DNA of 14,107 nt, from the NCBI GenBank assembly GCA_910587945.1, contig CAJUNI010000058.1:1-14107 (forward strand). The letters run 5' to 3'. Of the stretch, positions 9,168 to 14,107 are shown piece after piece. Source of the DNA: an uncultured Parvibacter sp. (lineage in GTDB: Bacteria > Actinomycetota > Coriobacteriia > Coriobacteriales > Eggerthellaceae). The notes under the pieces were generated by a model. That model saw nothing but the letters and a program-made list of their open reading frames with translations, was not told the origin of the DNA and searched no databases. The first letter of the stretch is position 1. The number at the start of each line of letters is the position of its first letter. Made by a program: the position numbers and the translations under genes.

Positions 9168-9351
9168 CAAATTCATGGGATAGCCGCTTTGTTGTCAAAA
9201 TGGATTGGTTCCTCTGCTGCTGAGCTGAGGGTCCCGCTGCTCTGCGGAACGGGCCGTCCTGCTGCTGGCTGAGGGCATGCGCCTGCCCTAATGTGCAGCA
9301 CCAACTGCCCCAATGCCTCGCAGAGACTTGACGCCCCACCGCTTCGCAGAC
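9168..9351. other. lysS 3' region with degenerate short repeats
   Basis: No gene is seen in this 184-base stretch. It holds two near-copies of CTGCTGCTGAGCTGAGGG (9214-9231 and, with one base missing, 9259-9275) flanking a small hairpin CCGC-TGCTCT-GCGG (9234-9247). A second degenerate pair lies near the lysS stop (9307-9329 and 9333-9353, sharing AAGTCT, CTGCGA and TGGGGC on the minus strand). An open frame across it (9067-9339, minus) has no start context and low-complexity content, so I do not call it. Confidence 0.5.
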
Positions 9352-11328
9352 TTAATACAGCTTCGCTCCTGCGGGAATGCGGTCGTCCACCATTAACAAG
9401 TTAAGACGTTCTTCCGGCTCGCCGTTCTCGCCCTCCACTTCGTGAACAGCGCTAATGAGCATGCCGCAAGAATTAATGCCCATCATCTTACGCGGTGGCA
9501 AGTTGGTGATCGCAATGCAGGTCTTGCCTACCAGCTCCTCCGGCTCGTAATAGCTATGGATGCCCGAGAGAATCACGCGGTCGGTACCCGAGCCATCATC
9601 AAGCACAAACTGCAGCAACTTCTTGCTCTTCGGCACGGCCGAGCACTCCTTGACCTTTACAGCCCGGAAGTCTGACTTGCTAAAGGTATCGAAGTCCACT
9701 TCGTCCTCAAACAGCGGCTCGATAACTACTGACGAGAAATCCACGGGAGCCACAGTCGGCGCTGCAGTGGTCGAGGTCGACGTTACCGCTGCTGCAGTGG
9801 CCGCCGCAGGGGCTGAACCGCCGGCTGGCGCTTCATCCTTCATGTGGGGGAAGAGCAGCACGTCGCGAATCGAGGGTGCGTCCGTAAGCAGCATGACCAG
9901 ACGGTCGATGCCAACACCGACGCCACCGGCAGGCGGCATGCCATACTCAAGAGCGCGAATGTAGTCGGCGTCAAAACCCATGGCCTCATCGTCGCCCATA
10001 TCCTTCGCTTCCACCTGGGCGCGGAATCGCTCGGCCTGATCCACCGGGTCATTCAACTCCGTAAAGGCGTTCGCGTATTCGTGACCCAAGATGAAGAGCT
10101 CAAAGCGCTGGGTCAGCTCCGGGTTATCCGGGTGCTTCTTGGCCAGAGGAGAAACCTCTAAGGGGTGATCAATAACAAAGGTGGGCTGCACCAGTTTTTC
10201 CTCGGCGCAGGCCTCGAAGATTTCAGCGATGAGCTTTCCCTTGCCCCAGGCTGCCTCCGCATGGCCACCGTTGGCTTCAAGGATGGCAACGAGCTCTTCG
10301 CGCGTCCGCTCGAAGGACACCTCTTCGCCGGCCCCTTCGCTGGCCAGCTCCATCATGGATGCGCGGCGCCAGGTGCCAGACAAATCAATGGGCGTTCCTT
10401 GGTAGGTAATCTGCAAGGTGCCACAGGCTGCTTCCGCTGCCGCTTTGATGTAGCCCTCGGTCAAATCCATCATACCCTCAAGATCACTAAAGGCGGCATA
10501 GGCCTCCATGGTAGTGAACTCGGGGTTGTGATAGGGATCCATGCCCTCGTTGCGGAACTGACGACCAATCTCAAAGACCTTCTCAAAGCCACCCACCAGC
10601 AAGCGCTTCAAAGGAAGCTCGGTGGCAATGCGCAGGTAATAATCGCGGTCCAGGGCATTGAAGTGGGTAATGAAGGGCTTGGCGTTCGCGCCGCCGATAA
10701 TGCCATGCAAGAAGGGAGTTTCCACCTCGTAGAACCCTTGGTCTTCCATGTAACGACGAATGGCAGACACAATCTTGAAGCGCTTCTCGAAGGTAGAGCG
10801 CACTTCAGGGTTCATCACCAGGTCCACGTAGCGCTGACGATAGCGCGTTTCCTTGTCCGTCAGGCCATGGAACTTCTCAGGCAAGGGACGCAGCGACTTA
10901 GACAGCAGCTCAAAAGAGTCCACCGCAATGGACAGCTGGCCACGCTTTGTGCGCATCATGGTGCCATGAACGCCAATCCAGTCTCCCACGTCCACATCGC
11001 AAAGCGCGGCGAACAGATCCTCGCCAAGCGCATTAATACGACAGAACAGCTGAATGTCATGGCCCGACTCGCGCAGCTCGAGGAAGGCGATTTTGCCTTG
11101 GACGCGACGAGCCATAACGCGACCTGCCACCGTCACCTCATCCTCAGTAGAGGCGCCCTCCTCCAAATGGTCATAGGTAGCGTTGAGTTGCTCAATAGAG
11201 TGGCTCCGCTCGAATGCATGACCATAGGGATCAACCCCAGCATCCAGAAGGGCCTGACGCTTAGCGCGGCGCACCTCGATGGGATCGTCTTCAATGACGG
11301 CAACAGCTTGCGTGGTTTCTTCAGCCAT
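9352..11328 (-). CDS. lysS: Lysyl-tRNA synthetase (class II) fused to a C-terminal EMAPII/Trbp111-type tRNA-binding domain
   Basis: This 658-residue enzyme charges tRNA-Lys. The OB-fold anticodon-binding domain spans about 66-141 (VTVAGRVMARR, GKIAFLELRE). The catalytic core has motif 1 around 180-206 (IRRYMEDQGFYEVETP), motif 2 FEIGRQFRNEGMDPYHNPEFT (252-272, quoted in part: RNEG, HNPEFT) and motif 3 GVGIDRLVMLL (471-481). The usual LysRS ends near residue 497 (DVLLFPHMK). An Ala/Thr/Ser-rich linker (about 500-528) then leads to a domain at about 545-658 with DFRAVKVKECSAVPKSKKLL, the family's GxxxxITNLPPRKMMGINSCGM core and a PAGAKLY end. This is the tRNA-binding fold usually attached to MetRS or PheRS beta, or standing alone as Trbp111. 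TAGGAG lies six bases before the ATG. It is 60 bases after greA and probably cotranscribed with it. Confidence 0.97.
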   Translation of the reverse strand: MAEETTQAVAVIEDDPIEVRRAKRQALLDAGVDPYGHAFERSHSIEQLNATYDHLEEGASTEDEVTVAGRVMARRVQGKIAFLELRESGHDIQLFCRINALGEDLFAALCDVDVGDWIGVHGTMMRTKRGQLSIAVDSFELLSKSLRPLPEKFHGLTDKETRYRQRYVDLVMNPEVRSTFEKRFKIVSAIRRYMEDQGFYEVETPFLHGIIGGANAKPFITHFNALDRDYYLRIATELPLKRLLVGGFEKVFEIGRQFRNEGMDPYHNPEFTTMEAYAAFSDLEGMMDLTEGYIKAAAEAACGTLQITYQGTPIDLSGTWRRASMMELASEGAGEEVSFERTREELVAILEANGGHAEAAWGKGKLIAEIFEACAEEKLVQPTFVIDHPLEVSPLAKKHPDNPELTQRFELFILGHEYANAFTELNDPVDQAERFRAQVEAKDMGDDEAMGFDADYIRALEYGMPPAGGVGVGIDRLVMLLTDAPSIRDVLLFPHMKDEAPAGGSAPAAATAAAVTSTSTTAAPTVAPVDFSSVVIEPLFEDEVDFDTFSKSDFRAVKVKECSAVPKSKKLLQFVLDDGSGTDRVILSGIHSYYEPEELVGKTCIAITNLPPRKMMGINSCGMLISAVHEVEGENGEPEERLNLLMVDDRIPAGAKLY

Positions 11329-11354
11329 GAAAAGCTCCTAGTGGTTTACGAAGG

Positions 11355-11389
11355 AATGAGTCAAAAAGGGCTACGGTCCCTGACTCATT
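11355..11389 (-). other. Stem-loop in the greA-lysS gap
   Basis: AATGAGTCA (11355-11363) and TGACTCATT (11381-11389) form a perfect 9-bp stem whose far end overlaps the greA stop codon. Inside, GGG/CCC pair around a 7-base loop with a 4-base bulge. On the minus strand an alternative small hairpin AGGG/CCCT would be followed by TTTT, a weak intrinsic terminator. It could lower lysS expression relative to greA or act as an RNA processing site. Confidence 0.55.
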
Positions 11390-11859
11390 TAGTGTTCGAT
11401 TTTCTGGATTTCCATTTCGATGTCGCGGCCGGTGGGACCGGTGGTCTTGATAACGTCACCCTTTTTGTGGCCCAACAGAGCGGCACCTACGGGAGACTCG
11501 TTGGAAATTTTGCCCGCAGCCACGTCGCTCTCGGCGCCACCCACAATGGTGAACACGCGCTCACGGCCGCCCATAGAAACAGTAACGGTCGAGCCAATGT
11601 TGACCTTGGAAGAACGCTTCGGCGTATTGACCACCGTAGCCTCAGAGAGAATGCGGCTGATTTCGGCAATGCGAGCCTCCATCATACCCTGCTCGTTTTT
11701 AGCGTCGTCATATTCCGAGTTCTCAGAGATGTCGCCAAACTCGCGGGCCACCTTAATGCGCTCGCCAATTTCGGCGCGCTTTTCGGTCTCCAGGTAATGC
11801 AACTCTTCTTCGAGCTGCTTTTTGCCCTCTTGAGTAAGAATGTAGTTGTTATCTGCCAT
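11389..11859 (-). CDS. greA: Transcription elongation factor GreA
   Basis: GreA enters the RNA polymerase secondary channel and stimulates cleavage of backtracked RNA. At 156 residues it is standard length. The N-terminal antiparallel coiled coil (about 5-75) carries the acidic tip GDISENSEYDDAK with D43 and E46 in the catalytic positions. The C-terminal FKBP-like domain (about 82-156) includes VNIGSTVTV, the SPVGAALLGHKKGD signature and a closing IEMEIQKIEH. AAGGA stands nine bases before the ATG. It lies 126 bases after tatA and 60 before lysS; greA-lysS adjacency is common in bacteria. Confidence 0.98.
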   Translation of the reverse strand: MADNNYILTQEGKKQLEEELHYLETEKRAEIGERIKVAREFGDISENSEYDDAKNEQGMMEARIAEISRILSEATVVNTPKRSSKVNIGSTVTVSMGGRERVFTIVGGAESDVAAGKISNESPVGAALLGHKKGDVIKTTGPTGRDIEMEIQKIEH

Positions 11860-11890
11860 GATGGTGGTTCCTTATCTTCTCTAAATTACT

Positions 11891-11979
11891 GCCTACGCAT
11901 AGGCGCGGAGCGCATCGCCTCGGCAACACGCTCCGCGTTGGTTTCACTGCACTGCCAATACCTCTGCCGAGGAATGGCA
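11891..11979. other. Three stem-loops in the tatA-greA gap
   Basis: The gap holds GCCTA-CGCA-TAGGC (11891-11904), a 9-bp stem CGCGGAGCG/CGCTCCGCG (11904-11912 with 11929-11937, 16-base loop), and a two-part hairpin TGCCA..CCTC-loop-GAGG..TGGCA (11953-11979). None is followed by a T-run on the minus strand. They may shape the tatA 3' end or the greA leader. No clear greA promoter was seen. Confidence 0.4.
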
Positions 11980-11985
11980 ATCCCT

Positions 11986-12255
11986 TTAGTCGTTGCTCTT
12001 CTTAACAACTACCTTTTTCTTGGTGGTTTTAGGGGCAGCATCGCTGGCCTCGGTGGTCTGAGTGGTTTCCACCTTCTCAACTACGGGCTCTTCGACTTCT
12101 TCTGCTTCCTCTTTCGTACCAATGCCCTCACGCAAGTTCTTTACGGTCTTGCCCAGAGCACTGCCCAATTTGGGGAGATTCTTCGGCCCGAAAATAAGCA
12201 AGATAATTACCAAGATGACCAGGAGTTCCGGAACTCCCATACCAAGAATCTTCAT
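11986..12255 (-). CDS. tatA: Twin-arginine translocase subunit TatA/TatE
   Basis: An 89-residue single-span protein of the TatA/E family, which forms the translocation element for folded Tat substrates in the cytoplasmic membrane. Residues 4-22 form the short transmembrane helix starting GVPELLVIL, with E10 at the usual polar position. FGPK (22-25) is the hinge, and NLPKLGSALGKTVKNLREG (26-44) the amphipathic helix. A charged, Thr/Lys-rich tail ends KKKVVVKKSND. The ATG at 12255 has GGAGG five bases upstream, so it is preferred over the in-frame ATG at 12267, which precedes that Shine-Dalgarno. No tatC or tatB is in the window. The 109-bp direct repeat begins 17 bases upstream of the start codon and must contain its promoter, unless tatA is read from the transporter. 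Confidence 0.95.
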   Translation of the reverse strand: MKILGMGVPELLVILVIILLIFGPKNLPKLGSALGKTVKNLREGIGTKEEAEEVEEPVVEKVETTQTTEASDAAPKTTKKKVVVKKSND

Positions 12256-12272
12256 GCAATCCTCCATTGGAC

Positions 12273-12381
12273 AACGGATTAATGGAAGCGCTTTTGCGTC
12301 GCTCCCCTCTTAACGTGGATGGAAGAGTACCACAATATGCCCCAATTCGCATGGGTCTTACGAAAAGCACACTGTCCGAGG
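12273..12381. repeat. 109-bp direct repeat, left copy (tatA upstream region)
   Basis: This 109-bp segment matches 13888-13996 at 107 of 109 positions, in the same orientation; the two differences are close together (12291 and 12294). It ends 17 bases before the tatA start codon, just short of the tatA Shine-Dalgarno. It begins 33 bases beyond the transporter stop codon. It contains AAAAGCACACT at 12363-12373. Weak -10-like words (CATATT, TGGTACTCT) occur on the minus strand but no confident promoter can be picked. Confidence 0.95.
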
Positions 12382-12414
12382 AGGGGAATTACACCGAAGC
12401 TTTGAGGCACACCC

Positions 12415-13833
12415 CTAGCCGATGCCGCCAAAGAAGATGCCGAGCACGATGACCAAGGCCGTCACACCCACAAACCCGTAGCGCGTCAGCACGTCGAACC
12501 ACGGCCCGATCGGCCGCCCGTGCCCGAGCTCGGCCTGACGCTTGGCGAACCCGCGCGGGCACACCCAGAAGAACATGATGGCCGCCAGCAGCGCGCCCAC
12601 AGGGATGACGTAGATGGAGATGACGTCCATCCACAGAGACACCGCGTCGCCGCCCTCAAGGGGCAGGCCCACGGCCACCGCGATGACGGCGATGATGGCC
12701 ACAGCCACCCAACGCGGTAGCCGGAACTGGTCCTGGAGCGCCTCAACCGGAGACTCGAACAAGTTCATAAGGCTCGTCACAGCCGCGAACACCACGGCCA
12801 CGAAGAACACGATCATGAACAGGTTACCAAGGGGCATCTCCTGGAACACACCGGGCAGCGTGATGAACAGCAGCGGCGGTCCGCTCGACACGTCGAGCCC
12901 GAACGCGAACAGCGCGGGTACCACCGTGAAGGCGGCCACGAGGGCGGCCAGCGTGTCGAACACAGCCACGTCGCGCGCCGAGCGCACCACGTCAACGTCA
13001 TCTTTGAGGTAACTGCCGTACACGAGCGTGCCACCGCCGGCGATTGACAGACTGAAGAAGGCCTGCCCTAAGGCATACACCCAGGTCGTGGGGTTGGCGA
13101 GCGCCTCCCAGCGAGGCACAAGCAGGTACTCGTAGCCCGCAAGCGCCCCGGGCATCATCACCACCCGGATGCCCACGATGACGAACAGCACGAAAAACGC
13201 CGGCATGAGCACCTTGTTGATGCGCTCGATACCCCGCGATACGCCCAAGATCATGATGGCGAAGGTGACGACGAGCCCCAGCAGGTGAAACGGCACATTA
13301 CCCAGATCGGACGCCACGGCACCGAAGAAGGCGCCCACGTTCTGCTCGGCGATGAGTTGCCCGTCGAGTGACGCCACTAGGTAGTTGCACGCCCAGCCGA
13401 GTACGACGGCGTAGCCCACGGCCAGTGCGAGCTGACCGATGGTGGGAATAAGGCCGATGAGCCGGCCGACCGTGCGCCCGTGGGGCACCCCGCGCAGCTC
13501 CATGGCTTTACCGAACGCACCGAGCGGCCCGGCGCCCATAGCCCGGCCGAACGCCATCTCACCAATGACACCCGAAAACCCGAGCAGAGCCACGAACAGC
13601 AAATACGGGATGAGGAATGCCGCGCCACCCAGCTCCGCCGCGCGATAGGGGAACAGCCAGATGTTGGCCATGCCCACGGCGCTGCCCACACAGGCCAGGA
13701 TGAAGCCGGTACGCGATGCCCACGTGTCTCGCCCTCCCCCGCTGGCCCCGACCGTCCCCACAGTCTCGGCGTCGGCGGCCGCGTTGACGACGCGCGCCTC
13801 CTCTTCAACCAGATTATCGCGATTGTCCTGCAC
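12415..13833 (-). CDS. Neurotransmitter:sodium symporter (NSS/SNF) family transporter
   Basis: This 472-residue LeuT-fold transporter probably couples sodium to uptake of an amino acid or related amine; the substrate is not predictable. A hydrophilic tail (1-38) precedes about eleven membrane segments, the number typical of bacterial NSS proteins such as Tyt1. TM1 has the unwound-helix motif GSAVGMANIWLFPY (50-63), supplying sodium-site residues. TM6 is FFSLSIAGGGTLVYGSYLK (259-277), and TM8 is AVTSLMNLFESPVEAL (351-366). At position 60 leucine replaces the arginine (NIWRFP) that forms the extracellular gate in LeuT. The start is GTG, with GAGGAG six bases upstream. It lies between 109-bp direct repeats; several stretches are richer in GC than neighbours (two 60-base lines counted at 77% and 70%). 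No terminator is evident after it, so reading into tatA is possible. Confidence 0.93.
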   Translation of the reverse strand: MQDNRDNLVEEEARVVNAAADAETVGTVGASGGGRDTWASRTGFILACVGSAVGMANIWLFPYRAAELGGAAFLIPYLLFVALLGFSGVIGEMAFGRAMGAGPLGAFGKAMELRGVPHGRTVGRLIGLIPTIGQLALAVGYAVVLGWACNYLVASLDGQLIAEQNVGAFFGAVASDLGNVPFHLLGLVVTFAIMILGVSRGIERINKVLMPAFFVLFVIVGIRVVMMPGALAGYEYLLVPRWEALANPTTWVYALGQAFFSLSIAGGGTLVYGSYLKDDVDVVRSARDVAVFDTLAALVAAFTVVPALFAFGLDVSSGPPLLFITLPGVFQEMPLGNLFMIVFFVAVVFAAVTSLMNLFESPVEALQDQFRLPRWVAVAIIAVIAVAVGLPLEGGDAVSLWMDVISIYVIPVGALLAAIMFFWVCPRGFAKRQAELGHGRPIGPWFDVLTRYGFVGVTALVIVLGIFFGGIG

Positions 13834-13887
13834 CGCGGACTCCTCTCTCTTTTGGGCCTACCATGATAGCCCACGACAGCGAGTCCA

Positions 13888-13996
13888 AACGGATTAATGG
13901 AAGCGTTTGTGCGTCGCTCCCCTCTTAACGTGGATGGAAGAGTACCACAATATGCCCCAATTCGCATGGGTCTTACGAAAAGCACACTGTCCGAGG
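13888..13996. repeat. 109-bp direct repeat, right copy (transporter upstream region)
   Basis: This is the second copy of the repeat at 12273-12381 (two mismatches in 109). It starts nine bases after the tRNA-Pro terminator T-run and ends 54 bases before the transporter GTG. The transporter therefore carries upstream DNA equivalent to that of tatA. AAAAGCACACT is at 13978-13988. Together the copies bracket 1.5 kb; one copy plus the interior is 1615 bp. Confidence 0.95.
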
Positions 13997-14005
13997 TGAG
14001 AAACT

Positions 14006-14041
14006 AAAAACGCAAACAGGGCCCGCCACATTAGCGAGCCC
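14006..14041 (-). terminator. Intrinsic terminator of tRNA-Pro
   Basis: On the minus strand GGGCTCGC and GCGGGCCC form an 8-bp stem with one U-G pair and a 7-base loop (14019-14041). TGTTTGCGTTTTT follows, ending in five T residues at 14006-14010. It starts 11 bases after the tRNA-Pro CCA end. Confidence 0.85.
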
Positions 14042-14052
14042 CGCAGAATTAA

Positions 14053-14107
14053 TGGTCGGGATGACAGGATTTGAACCTGCGGCCTCTGCGTCCCGAACGC
14101 AGCGCTC
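14053..14107 (-). tRNA. tRNA-Pro (anticodon CGG), 5' part beyond the window
   Basis: The minus strand shows the 3' 55 bases of a tRNA. The anticodon stem CTGCG/CGCAG holds loop TTCGGGA, giving anticodon CGG, which reads CCG. A variable loop, the T arm with loop TTCAAAT, acceptor strand CATCCCG, discriminator A and an encoded CCA follow. The D arm is only partly present and the 5' acceptor strand lies past the right edge. Confidence 0.95.

Noticed and set aside
9067..9339. A 90-codon minus-strand frame between lysS and clpC
   Set aside because: It spans the lysS terminator and part of the CIRCE element, and has no Shine-Dalgarno or family features.
12256..12267. Longer tatA starting at 12267
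   Set aside because: The start at 12255 has GGAGG at ideal spacing and gives the normal TatA N-terminus; the upstream ATG overlaps that Shine-Dalgarno.
10165..12282. A 705-codon open frame on the plus strand across lysS, greA and tatA
   Set aside because: It is fully antisense to three firmly identified genes, has no family motifs or sensible composition (His/Leu/Arg-rich), and is explained by codon bias of the opposite strand.
12415..13833. Insertion sequence or composite transposon carrying the transporter
   Set aside because: No transposase, no terminal inverted repeats and no short target-site duplication; the 109-bp repeats are gene-upstream DNA rather than IS ends.
13377..13985. A minus-strand open frame starting in the right 109-bp repeat, with a sister frame in the left copy (12128-12370)
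   Set aside because: The shared N-terminus only reflects the DNA repeat. The frames diverge at once after it and overlap the transporter and tatA in other frames. Start context is poor.

Overview
All protein genes and both tRNAs in this window lie on the minus strand, so transcription runs from the right edge to the left. The gene set suggests an actinobacterium of class Coriobacteriia (an Eggerthella/Slackia/Adlercreutzia-like gut organism). The clues are moderately high GC, an actinobacterial-type ClpC with an M/UVR domain, a lysyl-tRNA synthetase carrying a C-terminal EMAPII-type tRNA-binding domain, MEP-pathway ispD-ispF next to cysS, and encoded CCA ends on the tRNAs. The lineage call is inference from gene style and order; no rRNA or marker comparison was possible.

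Layout in transcription order. (1) A partial tRNA-Pro(CGG) ends at a clear intrinsic terminator. (2) A neurotransmitter:sodium symporter (NSS) gene with a GTG start follows, lying between two near-identical 109-bp direct repeats; the left copy lies immediately upstream of tatA. (3) tatA, greA and lysS follow, with a strong stem-loop in the greA-lysS gap and an intrinsic terminator after lysS. (4) clpC stands alone, with a nearly perfect CIRCE operator (HrcA site) upstream and a strong terminator downstream. (5) ispD-ispF-cysS-U32 peptidase family gene form a compact housekeeping run: two MEP isoprenoid enzymes, cysteinyl-tRNA synthetase and a TrhP/YegQ-like protein. (6) An unrecognised 99-residue acidic protein follows, then an Mrp/NBP35-type iron-sulfur ATPase and tRNA-Ala(GGC) with a UUCG-loop terminator. 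(7) The left edge holds an exact 38-bp tandem duplication in intergenic DNA.

Most of the window is ordinary core genome: translation (two synthetases, two tRNAs, probable tRNA modification), transcript elongation (GreA), protein export (TatA), protein quality control (ClpC), isoprenoid precursors and Fe-S maturation. The most unusual feature is the transporter bracketed by 109-bp direct repeats. It looks like an insertion into the tRNA-Pro/tatA interval that duplicated the tatA upstream region, and recombination between the copies could remove it cleanly. The repeat and the left-edge tandem repeat share the 11-mer AAAAGCACACT, which I found only in these four intergenic places. I saw no CRISPR array, transposase, integrase, phage gene or defence system, and no strong evidence for an entirely new system.
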